This document shows, piece after piece, positions 1 through 9,320 of a stretch of DNA of 64,000 nt (position 1 is its first letter; each line of letters begins with the position of its first letter). The notes under the pieces were generated by a model. The model searched no databases. It saw only the letters and a program-made list of their open reading frames with translations, and had not been told where the DNA came from. This DNA comes from Mycolicibacterium cosmeticum (lineage in GTDB: Bacteria; Actinomycetota; Actinomycetes; Mycobacteriales; Mycobacteriaceae): the NCBI RefSeq assembly GCF_000613185.1, contig NZ_CCBB010000001.1, positions 2,418,001 to 2,482,000 of the forward strand, given 5' to 3'. Both the position numbers and the translations under genes were made by a program.

Positions 1-55
1 GCAGCAGCACGACCGCGATCGCGGTGACTGTGCGGATCACGTTTTTACGGTTCAT
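1..55 (-). CDS. ftsH: ATP-dependent zinc metalloprotease FtsH, N-terminal 18 codons only
   Basis: Only the start of the gene is inside the window. The minus strand from an ATG at 55 reads MNRKNVIRTVTAIAVVLL and runs off the left edge. This matches the N-terminal signature of mycobacterial FtsH, the membrane-anchored AAA+ zinc protease that degrades membrane and regulatory proteins; the hydrophobic stretch is the start of its first membrane helix. The upstream bases GCGGAAGAC are a weak ribosome-binding site. The AAA and protease domains are not visible, so the call rests on the N-terminus and on the synteny with hpt and tilS. Confidence 0.85.
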   Translation of the reverse strand, partial: MNRKNVIRTVTAIAVVLL

Positions 56-202
56 CGATGTCTTCCGCCGGCGCGATGGCCGGCCCGGTCCTTCCAATGT
101 GCGCAGTTGAGAACTTTCAGGCTACCGCTAGACCAACGATCGGCAGTTCCCGCCGTGGGATCAAACGCACCTTTTCGGCCACCCGTGTGCTTGGCTGGCT
201 GC

Positions 203-1126
203 GTGCTGACACCGATCGAGCGGTCAGTGGACACCAATGGTGTGACGCTGCGGATCACCGAGGCCGGCGAGCGGGGTGCGCCGGTGGTGCTGCTGGCCCA
301 CGGCTTCCCCGAGCTGGCGTACTCGTGGCGGCATCAGATACCGGCCCTGGCCGCCGCCGGCTATCACGTCATCGCCCCCGACCAGCGCGGCTACGGCGGG
401 TCGTCGCGCCCGCCCGCGGTCGGCGACTACGACATCGCGGCGCTGACCGGAGATCTGGCGGGTCTGCTCGACGACGTCGGCGCCGAGCGGGCGGTCATGG
501 TGGGCCACGACTGGGGTTCACCGGTCGTGTGCAATTTCGCGCTGCTGCACCCGGAGCGGGTGACGGCGGTTGCCGCGCTGAGTGTGCCGCCGGTGCCACG
601 GGCGACGGAGCCGCCCACCCGGATCTGGCGCAGGCTGGTGGGCGACGGCTTCTTCTACATCCTGCATTTCCAGGAGCCGGGCGTCGCCGACGCGCAGCTG
701 GGCCGCGACATCCGCGACACCATGACCCGCATGTTCGCGATGCAGGGCTTCACCGCGCCCGCCACCGACCTCGCGGCCGACCCCCTGCCGCCGCTGCCCG
801 AGTGGATCGGCGCCGACGAATTCGACCGGTATGTGACGGCCTTCGAGCGAACCGGGTTCACCGGGCCGCTGAACTGGTACCGCAACTTCGACCGCAACTG
901 GGAGCTGACCGAGACCACCCCGGCACCCACCATCACCGTGCCGGTGCTGTTCCTGGCCGGCAGCGGCGATCCGGTGCTCGGCTTCACGCCGCGCCACCGA
1001 GTGCACGACGTGGTGGCCGGCGACTACCGCGAGGTGCTGCTCGACGGGGCCGGACACTGGCTGCAGCAGGAACGCCCCGCCGAGGTCAACACCGTGCTGC
1101 TGGAGTTCCTCGCCGGCGTGCGCTGA
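203..1126 (+). CDS. ephA: alpha/beta-hydrolase, EphA-type epoxide hydrolase
   Basis: A 307-residue soluble alpha/beta-hydrolase that should open epoxides to diols (EphA class, detoxification or lipid metabolism). The oxyanion motif HGFPE is at residues 33-37, the nucleophile lies in GHDWGS (Asp103), the acid is probably Asp256 in GSGDP, and the catalytic His285 is in GAGHWLQQE. The GTG at 203 was chosen because TPIERSVDTNGV lines up with the start of mycobacterial EphA; the frame is open upstream to a TTG at 107, but that extension looks non-coding. It is divergent from ftsH and followed by lpqG in the same direction. A haloalkane dehalogenase is the main alternative; the HGFPE pattern favours an epoxide hydrolase. 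Confidence 0.88.
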   Translation: MLTPIERSVDTNGVTLRITEAGERGAPVVLLAHGFPELAYSWRHQIPALAAAGYHVIAPDQRGYGGSSRPPAVGDYDIAALTGDLAGLLDDVGAERAVMVGHDWGSPVVCNFALLHPERVTAVAALSVPPVPRATEPPTRIWRRLVGDGFFYILHFQEPGVADAQLGRDIRDTMTRMFAMQGFTAPATDLAADPLPPLPEWIGADEFDRYVTAFERTGFTGPLNWYRNFDRNWELTETTPAPTITVPVLFLAGSGDPVLGFTPRHRVHDVVAGDYREVLLDGAGHWLQQERPAEVNTVLLEFLAGVR

Positions 1127-1167
1127 GCCCCCGCGCAATCCTCACCTGGACAGTTGCTTTCAGCCGC

Positions 1168-1179
1168 TAGGGTGCGAAC
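1168..1179 (+). promoter_or_regulatory. leaderless-type -10 of lpqG
   Basis: TAGGGT at 1168-1173 is followed by exactly six bases and then the ATG at 1180, so the transcript probably begins at the start codon. No clear -35 hexamer is seen. Confidence 0.6.
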
Positions 1180-1917
1180 ATGCCCCTCGCACGACGTGCA
1201 AAGGTCCGGATCGGTCTCACCGCGATCGCCGCGGCTCTCGCCATCGGCGCCGCCGCCTGCGACTCGAAACCCGCCTCCCCGCAGGCGGGCGAGAACGCGC
1301 CGCGGCAGGTGACGGTGATCGGCAGCGGGAAGGTGCAGGGCACCCCCGACACGCTGACCGTATCGGCGTCCATGGAGGCCACCGCGCCCGATATCACCGC
1401 GGCGCTGAACCAGACCAGTCAGCGCCAGCAGGCGGTGATCACCGCGCTGGGCGGGGCCGGTGTCGACAAGAAGGACATCAGCACGTCGCAGGTGTCGCTG
1501 CAGCCGCAGTACAACATCGACGGCTCCACCATCTCCGGCTATCGGGCCGGCAACTCCATCGACGTCAAGATCCGCAAGATCGACACCGCGTCGAACGTGT
1601 TGGCGCTCATCGCCAATACCGGCGGTGAGGCCACCCGGATCAACTCGATCAACTACTCGATCGAGGACGACTCACAGCTGGTGAAGGACGCCAGGGCACG
1701 CGCCTTCAACGACGCCAAGGACCGCGCCGATCAGTACGCGCAGCTGTCCGGGCTCACGCTGGGCAAGGTCATTTCGATCTCCGAAGTCCCGGCCGGTGGC
1801 ACCCCACCGCCGCCACCCACCCCGATGCCGCGCGCGGCGATGGCCGAGGCGGTGCCGCTGGAGCCCGGGCAGCAGACCGTCGGGTTCTCGGTGACGGTGG
1901 TCTGGGAGCTGACCTAA
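1180..1917 (+). CDS. lpqG: SIMPL-domain lipoprotein LpqG
   Basis: A 245-residue exported lipoprotein. Residues 1-27 form a signal peptide ending in a lipobox (IGAAAC, lipidated Cys27). The rest is a SIMPL (DUF541) domain beginning QVTVIGSGKVQGTPDTL and ending with QQTVGFSVTVVWELT, the same ending I recall for LpqG beside hpt in M. tuberculosis. A Pro-rich linker (GGTPPPPPTP) precedes the C-terminus. The biochemical role of SIMPL proteins is unsettled; an envelope-associated function is inferred. Its stop overlaps the stop of the convergent molybdoenzyme gene by a few bases, leaving no room for an intergenic terminator. Confidence 0.9.
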   Translation: MPLARRAKVRIGLTAIAAALAIGAAACDSKPASPQAGENAPRQVTVIGSGKVQGTPDTLTVSASMEATAPDITAALNQTSQRQQAVITALGGAGVDKKDISTSQVSLQPQYNIDGSTISGYRAGNSIDVKIRKIDTASNVLALIANTGGEATRINSINYSIEDDSQLVKDARARAFNDAKDRADQYAQLSGLTLGKVISISEVPAGGTPPPPPTPMPRAAMAEAVPLEPGQQTVGFSVTVVWELT

Positions 1918-4136
1918 CCGGCGGGCGCGATATCGACCGGGATGCCGTTGAGCACGGCGGTTCCCGACAGCGGGTCCAGCGCGGCACCGTCGTTGAGCTG
2001 ATTGACGTTCACGCCGGGCGCGGCCGCGGCGACACCGAGCCGGGTGCCCTCGCGGTCGTGGCCCCAGCCGTGCGGCAGGGACACCACGCCGCGGCGCATG
2101 TCCGCGGTCAGCTCGACCGGGGCGATCAGTTCCCCTCCGGGCCCGCGCACCTTGGCCGCGTCGGTCAGGCCGAGTTCGGCGGCGTCGTCGGGGTGTACCT
2201 GCAGCGTGCAGGTGTTGGTGCCGCCGGTCAGCGTCGCCACGTTGTGCATCCAGCTGTTGTTGGAGCGCAGATGCCTGCGGCCGATCAGCACGTACGCCTC
2301 GGCGGTCCGGCCGATCGAATCGCGCAGCCGGGCGCTGTCGGCGACCAGCGGCGCCGGCGCCAGCTCCACCTTGCCCGACGGGGTCGAAATGACTTGTGCC
2401 AGCCGGGGTTTCAGCGGACCCAGGTCGATACCGTGCGGCGCCTGCAGCAGCCGGGTCAGCGTCAGCCCGTCCGGGTCGGCTCCGAAACCGTCGCCGTAGG
2501 GTCCGAGGCGCAGCATCATGTCCAGCCGGCGCTCGTAACCCCGGGAACCGGTCAGCGCGGCGGTCAGTTCCGCCACCGGCCTGCCGTGCACGGGCGAGTT
2601 CGGGTCGGCGGTGGCCTTGGCCAACGTTGCGGCGATGACCTGGTCGTCGACCAGGCCGGGGTCACCGTGCGGGCCGACCCCGAACACGATCAGGGCGATC
2701 CGGGACAGGATCTCGGCCTCGTCGGGCCTGTCGTCCGCCGCGGGCAACACCGGCGGGGTGTAGCGCACGTTGTTGCGCACCGCCAGGTTGTTCAGCGCGA
2801 AGTCGAAATGCGGGCTGGCCGACGGTGGGGGCGGGGGCAGGATCACGTCGGCGTGCCGGGTGGTCTCGTTGAGGTAGGGGTCGATCGACACCATGAACCC
2901 GATGCCGGCCAGCGCGCGGTCCAGCCGCGCGCCGTCGGGCGCGGACAGCACCGGGTTTCCGGCGACGGTGATCAGCGCCTTGAGTTGACCGTCGCCGGGG
3001 GTGTCGATCTCCTCGGCCAGCGCCGTGGCGGGCAGTTCCGACAGCACCTCGGGATGCCCGGACACCCGGCTGCGCCAGCGGCCCGTGACGAAGCCGCGTC
3101 CGGGCCCGGGCTTCTTCGGCGCCGGGGCGGTCGCCCCGAGCGGGAACATCGCCCCGCCGGGCCGATCCAGGTTCCCGGTCAGGATGTTGACCACGTCGAC
3201 CAGCCAGCTGCCCAGCGTGCCGAATTCGACTGTGGAGGTTCCGATTCGGCCGTACACCGCCGCGGACGGCGCCGCCGCGATCTCGCGGGCCAATTCACGG
3301 ATCTCGGTGGCGGACACCCCGCAGTGCTCGGCCACCGTCTCCGGCGCGAATCCCGCGGCCAGGCTGCGCACCTCGTCGACGCCGTCGACCAGATCCGCGA
3401 TCGCGCCGAGATCGGTGAGCCCCTCGTCGAACAACACGTGCACCACCGCGAACAGCAGCGCGGCATCGGTGCCGGGGCGCGGCGCGATGTGCCGGTCGGC
3501 CAGTGCGGCGGTCCGGGTGCGGGCCGGGTCGATCACGGTGAGCCGGCCGCCGCGTTTACGCAGCGCGCGCAGCTTGCCGGGGAAGTCCGCCGCGGTGGCC
3601 AGTGAACCGTTGGACACCATCGGGTTGGCACCGATGATCACCAGGTGGTCGGTGCGGTCGATATCGGGCACGGTGAAGGCGACGGGGCTGCCGAACAGGT
3701 AGCCGAGGGCGACGTGTTTGGGCATCTGGTCCAGCGTGCTGGCGGAGAACACCTGTTTGGTGCCGAGCGCCTTCGCGATCACCGGCGCGTACAGCGCTCC
3801 GGCGACGGTATGCGCGTTCGGGTTGCCCAGGTACACCCCGACCGACGCCCCGCCGTACGCGGCCAGCACATCGCCGAGCCCGGCGGCGACCGCGTCGAAC
3901 GCCTCGGCCCAGGTGACCTCGACCAGTTCGCCGTCGCGGCGGATCAGCGGGCGGCTCAACCGGTCCGGATCGTTGTCCAGGCCGGGCAGGCTGGCCCCCT
4001 TGGGGCAGATGAATCCGGCGCTGAACACGTCGTCGGCGTCGCCGCGGGCGTGGGTGACGCGGCCTGCCTCGATGGTCAGCACCAGACCGCAGGTCGCTTC
4101 GCAGAGCGGGCAGATCCGTTGGGCTGTTTCGGTCAT
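1914..4136 (-). CDS. molybdopterin-dependent oxidoreductase (formate dehydrogenase/DMSO reductase family)
   Basis: A 740-residue molybdoenzyme with an N-terminal 4Fe-4S ligand set Cys9-x2-Cys12-x3-Cys16-x27-Cys44 (CPLCEATC...CPKG), then the Mo-bis-MGD catalytic domains and a C-terminal molydopterin dinucleotide-binding domain (about residues 600-740, with HLRSNNSWMHN and SLPHGWGHD). There is no twin-arginine signal, so it is cytoplasmic. In the loop where FdhF-type enzymes carry the Mo-ligating Sec or Cys, this one reads FSASTLDQMPK, so the protein ligand is probably not sulfur or selenium. No partner subunit gene is adjacent, and the substrate is unknown. The ATG at 4136 and a GTG at 4139 are both possible starts. 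Confidence 0.85.
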   Translation of the reverse strand: MTETAQRICPLCEATCGLVLTIEAGRVTHARGDADDVFSAGFICPKGASLPGLDNDPDRLSRPLIRRDGELVEVTWAEAFDAVAAGLGDVLAAYGGASVGVYLGNPNAHTVAGALYAPVIAKALGTKQVFSASTLDQMPKHVALGYLFGSPVAFTVPDIDRTDHLVIIGANPMVSNGSLATAADFPGKLRALRKRGGRLTVIDPARTRTAALADRHIAPRPGTDAALLFAVVHVLFDEGLTDLGAIADLVDGVDEVRSLAAGFAPETVAEHCGVSATEIRELAREIAAAPSAAVYGRIGTSTVEFGTLGSWLVDVVNILTGNLDRPGGAMFPLGATAPAPKKPGPGRGFVTGRWRSRVSGHPEVLSELPATALAEEIDTPGDGQLKALITVAGNPVLSAPDGARLDRALAGIGFMVSIDPYLNETTRHADVILPPPPPSASPHFDFALNNLAVRNNVRYTPPVLPAADDRPDEAEILSRIALIVFGVGPHGDPGLVDDQVIAATLAKATADPNSPVHGRPVAELTAALTGSRGYERRLDMMLRLGPYGDGFGADPDGLTLTRLLQAPHGIDLGPLKPRLAQVISTPSGKVELAPAPLVADSARLRDSIGRTAEAYVLIGRRHLRSNNSWMHNVATLTGGTNTCTLQVHPDDAAELGLTDAAKVRGPGGELIAPVELTADMRRGVVSLPHGWGHDREGTRLGVAAAAPGVNVNQLNDGAALDPLSGTAVLNGIPVDIAPAG

Positions 4137-4154
4137 CACCGCATTCTGCGCCGG

Positions 4155-4745
4155 TTACGGGTGCTCGTACACCTTGGGTTCCAGCGTGCCGATGAACGGC
4201 AGGTCGCGGTAGCGCTCGGCGTAGTCCAGCCCGTAGCCGACGACGAACTCGTTGGGGATGTCGAAGCCGATGAACGAGATGTCCACGTCCGCGCGCACCG
4301 CCTCCGGTTTGCGCAGCAACGCGCAGACCTGCAGCGAACGCGGGCGCCGGGTGGCCAGGTTGCGCAGCAGCCACGACAGGGTCAGGCCGGAGTCGACGAT
4401 GTCCTCGACGATCAGCACGTGCCGGTCGTTGATATCGCGGTCGAGGTCCTTGAGGATGCGCACCACGCCCGACGACGAGGTGGACGACCCGTAGGAGCTG
4501 ACCGCCATGAATTCGAGCTGGGTGGGCAGCGGGATGGCGCGGGCCAGGTCGGTGACGAACATCACCGCGCCCTTGAGCACCGTGACCAGCAGCAGGTCGT
4601 CTTCGCCGGCGACGAGGTCGCGGTAGTGCTCGGCGATGCTGGCCGCCAATTCGGCGGTGCGCGTCTGGATCTGCTCCTCGGTGTACAGCACCGACTTGAT
4701 GTCACCGGAATACAACTCGGTGGCGGAATGCGCAGGCACGCCCAC
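4155..4745 (-). CDS. hpt: hypoxanthine-guanine phosphoribosyltransferase
   Basis: Purine salvage enzyme transferring the PRPP ribose-phosphate to hypoxanthine or guanine. The PRPP-binding loop [14 protein letters not shown], the [10 protein letters not shown] segment and the [11 protein letters not shown] flexible loop are all present. The start is ambiguous: GTG at 4745 ([20 protein letters not shown]) gives 196 residues and resembles the family start; GTG at 4739 and ATG at 4775 are in frame. It is the last gene of a compact minus-strand run dacB - metalloprotease - tilS - hpt, starting a few tens of bases after tilS. The order tilS-hpt-(other genes)-ftsH is widespread in Actinobacteria. 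Confidence 0.95.
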   Translation of the reverse strand: MGVPAHSATELYSGDIKSVLYTEEQIQTRTAELAASIAEHYRDLVAGEDDLLLVTVLKGAVMFVTDLARAIPLPTQLEFMAVSSYGSSTSSSGVVRILKDLDRDINDRHVLIVEDIVDSGLTLSWLLRNLATRRPRSLQVCALLRKPEAVRADVDISFIGFDIPNEFVVGYGLDYAERYRDLPFIGTLEPKVYEHP

Positions 4746-4788
4746 AGCGTGCCACGTGAACCCGCCCGGTTCCAATGTCGGCTCGGGA

Positions 4789-5745
4789 TCAGACCGGTTC
4801 GGTGTGCATCGTCAGCATCCCGTCCCGACGGGCGGCGAACAGCCGGACGCGCCGCAGCGGCGACGTGACGGCCACCCCGCCCTGACCGCGCCAGTCGGTG
4901 ACCAACGCGTCGACGCGGTGGATCTGGGCGCTGGTGAGGTCCCGCGCGCCGCCGTCGAGCAGCCAGCTCCTGATCACCCGGCGGCGCACCGCGGAGGGCA
5001 GGCCGCCCAGCCCGGTGACGTCCAGGCCGTCGCCGCGCCGCACCTCGACCAGGGCCCGGGCGGCCAGCGCGTCCAGCGCCTCGGCATCCTCACGCAGCGC
5101 CGCGGCGGTCCGGGCCAACGCGTCGGCCACGCCGCCCCCGAGCACCTCCTCCAACAGGGGCAGCACCTCGGTGCGCAGCCGCACCCTGGTGAAGCGCGGG
5201 TCGGTGTTGTGCGGGTCTTCCCACGGAAGCAGGCCCAGCTCGGCGCACGCCGCCCTGGTGACCGTGCGCCGCACGGTCAGCAGCGGGCGGCCCCACGGGG
5301 CGTCGTAGTCGCGCATCCCGGCGATCGAGCGCGCGCCCGAGCCGCGGCCCAGGCCGAGCAACACCGTTTCGGCCTGGTCGTCCAGCGTGTGTCCCAGCAG
5401 CACGGGCGCTCCGGCGCGGGCCTCGTCGAGCGCCCGGTAGCGTGCGGTCCTGGCCGCCGCCTCGGGGCCGCCGTCGGTGCCGACCGTCACGGTGAGTACT
5501 TGTGCCGCAACGCATCCCAGCTCCAATGCCTGCCGCTGCGCGGCGCAGGCGATCTCGGCCGAATCGGGCTGCAGGCCGTGGTCGACGATCAGCGCGACGG
5601 TGGGCCGCAGCGTCGCGGCGACGGCGGTCAGCGCCAGCGAGTCCGCGCCGCCGGACAGCGCGACGCACCAACGCTCGCCATCGTGTGCGGCCGCGAACGC
5701 ACCGACGGCGGTGCGCAGGAGTGTTACAGCACCCGGTCGATCCAC
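4789..5745 (-). CDS. tilS: tRNA(Ile)-lysidine synthetase TilS
   Basis: Converts the wobble cytidine of the CAU tRNA-Ile to lysidine using ATP and lysine, which switches the codon read from AUG to AUA. The N-type ATP-pyrophosphatase loop SGGADS is at residues 31-36, followed by VDHGLQPDS and the [21 protein letters not shown] block. At 318 residues it is the short actinobacterial form, without the long C-terminal domain of enterobacterial TilS. The GTG at 5745 overlaps the end of the upstream metalloprotease gene by about 20 bases, indicating coupled translation. Confidence 0.93.
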   Translation of the reverse strand: MDRPGAVTLLRTAVGAFAAAHDGERWCVALSGGADSLALTAVAATLRPTVALIVDHGLQPDSAEIACAAQRQALELGCVAAQVLTVTVGTDGGPEAAARTARYRALDEARAGAPVLLGHTLDDQAETVLLGLGRGSGARSIAGMRDYDAPWGRPLLTVRRTVTRAACAELGLLPWEDPHNTDPRFTRVRLRTEVLPLLEEVLGGGVADALARTAAALREDAEALDALAARALVEVRRGDGLDVTGLGGLPSAVRRRVIRSWLLDGGARDLTSAQIHRVDALVTDWRGQGGVAVTSPLRRVRLFAARRDGMLTMHTEPV

Positions 5746-6770
5746 CGTTGCGGCTCTTCGATTTCCGTGGGCAGCGGCAGGGTCTCGGCGCTGGTCCAGA
5801 TGGTGTTGAACCGTGCCATGCCGACCCGGCCCACCACCTCGTCGACGAACGCCTTGCCCCGGGTGTACTGGCTCATCTTGGCGTCGAAACCCAGCACGGC
5901 CCGGATGATCCGTTGCAGCGGAGGTTGTCTGCGGTGCCGCCGGTCGTCGAACCGGCGGCGGATGGTGGCCACCGACGGCACCACCGCGGGCCCGACGGCG
6001 TCCATCACGTGCTCGGCGTGGCCCTCCAGCAGGGTGCCCAGCACCAGCAGCCGGTCCAGCGCCTGGCGCTGCGGTTCGGCCTGCACGGCGCGCAGCAGGC
6101 CCACCACGCCGCCCGAATGCGGTTCGGCGGCTTCACCGTTGCGCCGCCCCTTGACGTACTCGGCGAGCCGGCCGACCACTTCGCCGACCTGTTCACCGGC
6201 GTCCTGGGTGAGCGTGGCCAATGCGGACGACATGTGCCCGGGCAGCCACGGGTTGGCCCGGAACTGCACCCGGTGGGTCACCTCGTGCAGGCACACCCAC
6301 AGCCGGAAGTCGGTCGGGTCCACCCGCAATTGCCGTTCCACGGCAATGATATTCGGGTACACGAGCAGCAGCTCCCCGCCATTCGCCCCAAAAGGGTCGT
6401 ACTGGCCGAGGATGCCGGAGGAGACGAAGGCCAGTACCGCACCGGTCTGCGCCCCGGTGATCTTCGACGTCAGGAACCCGCCGGGGGTGCCGGTGCCGCC
6501 GGTCATCAGCCGCATCGAGCCGGTGGCCGCGCGCACCCACTCCGGGCGGTCCACCACCCGGGCCTCCGCGATGTCGGCACCCTCGTTCAGCCCGGTCACC
6601 TCACGCACGGGAAGCTCTGCGCGCCTTGATAATTCGGAGAGCTGGGCGATGGCCTGGTCGCGGGTGTAGTCGGTGGTGGCCGGGCCGGGCCGGCTCAGCT
6701 TGGCGCCGACCGTGGCGGCGAATTCCCAGTCGACGGCGCCGCCGACGGTCAGCCGTGCGTCAGGGCTCAT
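5724..6770 (-). CDS. zinc-dependent metalloprotease, Rv3626c/DUF2342 family (zincin_2)
   Basis: A 348-residue zincin-like protein with the zinc motif HEVTH at residues 162-166, in the block [20 protein letters not shown]. Similar actinobacterial proteins have been annotated both as zinc metalloproteases and as 'coenzyme F420 biosynthesis-associated', the latter from phylogenetic co-occurrence; no substrate is established. The ATG at 6770 was preferred to upstream in-frame codons because it sits in an ATGA overlap with the stop of the dacB-like gene. No signal peptide is seen, so it is predicted to be cytoplasmic or peripheral. Confidence 0.85.
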   Translation of the reverse strand: MSPDARLTVGGAVDWEFAATVGAKLSRPGPATTDYTRDQAIAQLSELSRRAELPVREVTGLNEGADIAEARVVDRPEWVRAATGSMRLMTGGTGTPGGFLTSKITGAQTGAVLAFVSSGILGQYDPFGANGGELLLVYPNIIAVERQLRVDPTDFRLWVCLHEVTHRVQFRANPWLPGHMSSALATLTQDAGEQVGEVVGRLAEYVKGRRNGEAAEPHSGGVVGLLRAVQAEPQRQALDRLLVLGTLLEGHAEHVMDAVGPAVVPSVATIRRRFDDRRHRRQPPLQRIIRAVLGFDAKMSQYTRGKAFVDEVVGRVGMARFNTIWTSAETLPLPTEIEEPQRWIDRVL

Positions 6771-8152
6771 CCGCCGCACCCGCACGACCGCAGCACCGCG
6801 GCCAGCGCGTCCAGCGACGTCCGTCCCGTCGGGCCGGCATTGTTGGACATCAGCGCGAAGGTCAGCACCCGCCCGCTCACGTCGGTGACGATGCCGGCCA
6901 GCGTGTTCACCGCGGTCAGCGAGCCGGTCTTGGCCCGCAGCCAGCCCGCGGCGGCCTTGCCGGCGTCGGTGTCGAGGTACCGGTTGGACAGTGTGCCGCT
7001 GCCGCCGGCGATCGGCAGCACGTCCAGCAGCGGGCGCAGCTCGGGGTGATCCCCACTCACCGCGGCGGCCACGGCCCCGTCCAGCGTGTCGGCGGTCAGC
7101 CGGTCGTCCAGGGACAGCCCGCTGGAATCCACCAGCACCGCGCCGGTGGTGTCGACACCCACCTTGCGCAACTGGGTCAGCACCGCCTGCACGGCGCCGT
7201 CGAAACTTTGCGGGCGGCCCAGCGCCGCGGCGACCTCACGGCCGGTCGATTCGGCCATCACGTTGTCGGATTCGTTCATCATCTGCCGCAGCCGCTCCAG
7301 CAGCGGCGGCGACGTCACCGAGGCGAGCTGCCTGGCGTCCGGGATCGGCGCCGAGGACACCGTGACGGTGGCCGGATCCACGCCGAGTGCGGTGGCCAGC
7401 GCGCGGCCGGCGTCCAGGCCGGGCGTCAGCGACCGCCGCGAATCGACCGACACCGGCTGGGTGCGGCCGCCGTCGAGCATCACCGACTCCATCGGGGCGA
7501 TATCGCCGCCGTCGATATCGGCGGGATCCCAGCCCGGCGCCATGGTGGGCCCGCTGTACGCGGACAGGTCGACCTGTACGGCAGTCACCGTGATGCCGCT
7601 GCGTTTGACCTGGTCGGCCAGGTCACTGATGCGGGCGGCGCCCTTGTACCAGGTGGGCTTGCCGGCCGGGGCCGCCGACAGGGTCGGGTCGCCGCCGCCG
7701 CGCAGCACCACCAGACCGGGCGTGGGCCCCGCCAGCACCGTGGTGCTCAGCGTCGCGGCGCGGTCCAGGGTGGCCAATGCGGCCACGGTGGTGAGCACCT
7801 TGTTGGTCGAGGCGGGCAGCATCGGCACCGTCGCACCCTGGGCCCACAGCTCGGCCCCGGTGCCGGCGTCGGTCACCCGTCCGGTGAGCATGCCCAGGTT
7901 CGGATCGGCCAGCGGACCGGCCAGGGCGGCGGCCAGCCCGGCCGCCGACGGCTCGTCGGTGTCGTTGCCCAGCGCCTGCACGCCGGGGGCGGCCGACGCC
8001 GGGGCGGGTTGGGGCCGGATCGCGTCGGTGTTGCGGGCGGCGATGTCGCCGGAGGCCACCAGCGCGGCGACGCCGACGACGGCGGCCACGAGTACCAGTA
8101 CCACCAGGCCGATCACCAGGTGGGTGGATCGGCGCCACCGAGCGGGCCGCAT
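6767..8152 (-). CDS. D-alanyl-D-alanine carboxypeptidase/endopeptidase (PBP4/DacB, S13 family)
   Basis: Peptidoglycan-trimming penicillin-binding protein, 461 residues. An N-terminal hydrophobic segment (about residues 10-34) acts as signal or anchor. The catalytic motifs are STNK (Ser115-Lys118, in [11 protein letters not shown]), SDN (in NESDNVMAE) and KTG (in [15 protein letters not shown]). It is the first gene of the dacB - metalloprotease - tilS - hpt run and corresponds to Rv3627c by position. A TACCCT -10 hexamer lies seven bases before the ATG at 8152, suggesting a leaderless mRNA. Longer in-frame extensions into the ppa gene are shadows. Confidence 0.92.
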   Translation of the reverse strand: MRPARWRRSTHLVIGLVVLVLVAAVVGVAALVASGDIAARNTDAIRPQPAPASAAPGVQALGNDTDEPSAAGLAAALAGPLADPNLGMLTGRVTDAGTGAELWAQGATVPMLPASTNKVLTTVAALATLDRAATLSTTVLAGPTPGLVVLRGGGDPTLSAAPAGKPTWYKGAARISDLADQVKRSGITVTAVQVDLSAYSGPTMAPGWDPADIDGGDIAPMESVMLDGGRTQPVSVDSRRSLTPGLDAGRALATALGVDPATVTVSSAPIPDARQLASVTSPPLLERLRQMMNESDNVMAESTGREVAAALGRPQSFDGAVQAVLTQLRKVGVDTTGAVLVDSSGLSLDDRLTADTLDGAVAAAVSGDHPELRPLLDVLPIAGGSGTLSNRYLDTDAGKAAAGWLRAKTGSLTAVNTLAGIVTDVSGRVLTFALMSNNAGPTGRTSLDALAAVLRSCGCGG

Positions 8153-8236
8153 ATAGAGCAGGGTATCGCTACCTCTAGGGTGGACCCGCGTCGCGACAGC
8201 GGCGCCCGCGCCGTCATCCGTCCCCATGGAGGAGCT
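8153..8236. promoter_or_regulatory. divergent promoter region dacB-like / ppa
   Basis: 84 bases. On the minus strand TACCCT (8165-8160) is followed by seven bases and the ATG at 8152. On the plus strand a strong Shine-Dalgarno GGAGGAG (8228-8234) sits two bases before the TTG start of ppa, so the two divergent genes use different initiation modes. Confidence 0.55.
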
Positions 8237-8725
8237 TTGAGCGAGCAGTTCGACGTCGTCATCGAGATCCCCAAGGGATCGCGCAACAAGTACGAGGTGG
8301 ATCACGAGACCGGACGGGTCAAGCTGGACCGCTACCTCTACACCTCGTTCGGCTACCCGACCGACTACGGGTTCTTCGAGAACACCCTCGGCGAGGACGG
8401 CGACCCGCTGGACGCGCTGGTGCTGCTGACCGAGTCGGTGTTCCCCGGTGTCATCGTCGAGGCCCGGCCCGTCGCGATGTTCCAGATGACCGACGAGGCC
8501 GGCGGCGACGACAAGCTGTTGTGCGTGCCCGCCGGTGATCCGCGCTGGGATCACATCCAGGACCTGGCCGACGTGCCGCCGTTCGAGCTCGAGGCCATCA
8601 AGCACTTCTTCGTGCACTACAAGGACCTGGAGCCGGGCAAGTTCGTCAAGGCCGCCGACTGGGCCGGACGGGATGCCGCGGTGGCCGAGCTGCAGCGCTC
8701 GATCGAGCGGTTCAAGACGCACTGA
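8237..8725 (+). CDS. ppa: inorganic pyrophosphatase (family I)
   Basis: Soluble Mg-dependent enzyme hydrolysing pyrophosphate to phosphate. The 162 residues match the length of mycobacterial Ppa. Signature blocks are [25 protein letters not shown], the metal-binding [15 protein letters not shown] segment (here [11 protein letters not shown]) and [20 protein letters not shown]. The TTG start is supported by the adjacent SD and by alignment of [13 protein letters not shown] with the family N-terminus. Confidence 0.97.
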   Translation: MSEQFDVVIEIPKGSRNKYEVDHETGRVKLDRYLYTSFGYPTDYGFFENTLGEDGDPLDALVLLTESVFPGVIVEARPVAMFQMTDEAGGDDKLLCVPAGDPRWDHIQDLADVPPFELEAIKHFFVHYKDLEPGKFVKAADWAGRDAAVAELQRSIERFKTH

Positions 8726-8808
8726 GTCCGCTGGGGCTTGATTTTGCACCGCCGTAACACGCGGTAACGCCGGTGTGTCCTGCGCCTTCGATCATGGGAG
8801 GCGTGTTG

Positions 8809-9279
8809 ATGCATCAGGGGATCGGCCTCGAAGCGTTCAATGCCATGCCGCCGCGGCGTGCCATGCACGCGGTGTACGAGTGCGTGCACTGTGTGACGCT
8901 GGCCGGGGACCTCGTCGCCGGACGGCCCTACCCGAATCACGACGCCTTGTTCCGCCGGGCCGACGCGTTGCTGTTCAGCCTGTCCGAGCAGTCGGTCGAC
9001 GCGATCCTGCAGGCCTACCCGTGTTCGGTGCGGCCCTGCGATGACGCGGAGCGGTCCGCGCTGCGGGCAGCCGAGCAGCGCTACAGCGACAAGTTCGGCT
9101 TCGACTACGTGATGTACGTCGCGGGCCTGTGTGCCCCCGACGTGCTCACCACGATCGCCGATCGCATGCACCACGACGTGGAGACCGAGCGCAAGGTGGT
9201 GCGCAACGAACTCGCCAAGATCAACCGGACCCGGCTGGAGCGGATGCTCGGGCCGGAGGGCGGTTTCGACAACTGGTAG
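8809..9279 (+). CDS. OHCU decarboxylase-like protein (uric acid degradation)
   Basis: A 156-residue helical protein resembling 2-oxo-4-hydroxy-4-carboxy-5-ureidoimidazoline decarboxylase, which makes S-allantoin in urate breakdown. Matching blocks are the N-terminal LEAFNAMPPRRAMHAVYEC and the C-terminal half YSDKFGFDYVMYVAG...ERKVVRNELAKINRTRLERML. The usual AHP motif with the catalytic histidine appears as AYP (in ILQAYPCSVRPC), so activity is uncertain. The ATG at 8809 follows GGGAGG by seven bases. The downstream allantoicase gene supports a role in purine-ring catabolism, although no urate oxidase or allantoinase gene is in the window. Confidence 0.7.
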   Translation: MHQGIGLEAFNAMPPRRAMHAVYECVHCVTLAGDLVAGRPYPNHDALFRRADALLFSLSEQSVDAILQAYPCSVRPCDDAERSALRAAEQRYSDKFGFDYVMYVAGLCAPDVLTTIADRMHHDVETERKVVRNELAKINRTRLERMLGPEGGFDNW

Positions 9280-9308
9280 TCGGGCATGAGCGCTCGCGCG
9301 AAGAGCAT

Positions 9309-9320
9309 TAGGCTCGCCCG
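9309..9320 (+). promoter_or_regulatory. leaderless-type -10 of the allantoicase gene
   Basis: TAGGCT at 9309-9314, six bases, then the GTG start at 9321. Just upstream, GAGCGCTCGCGCGAAGAGCA (9289-9308) contains the perfect palindrome GAGCGCTC, a possible regulator site. Confidence 0.55.

Noticed and set aside
2058..3605. A 515-codon plus-strand frame opposite the molybdoenzyme
   Set aside because: Composition is typical of a codon-position shadow (Arg, Gln, His, Gly rich) and the opposite strand encodes an intact [4Fe-4S] molybdoenzyme.
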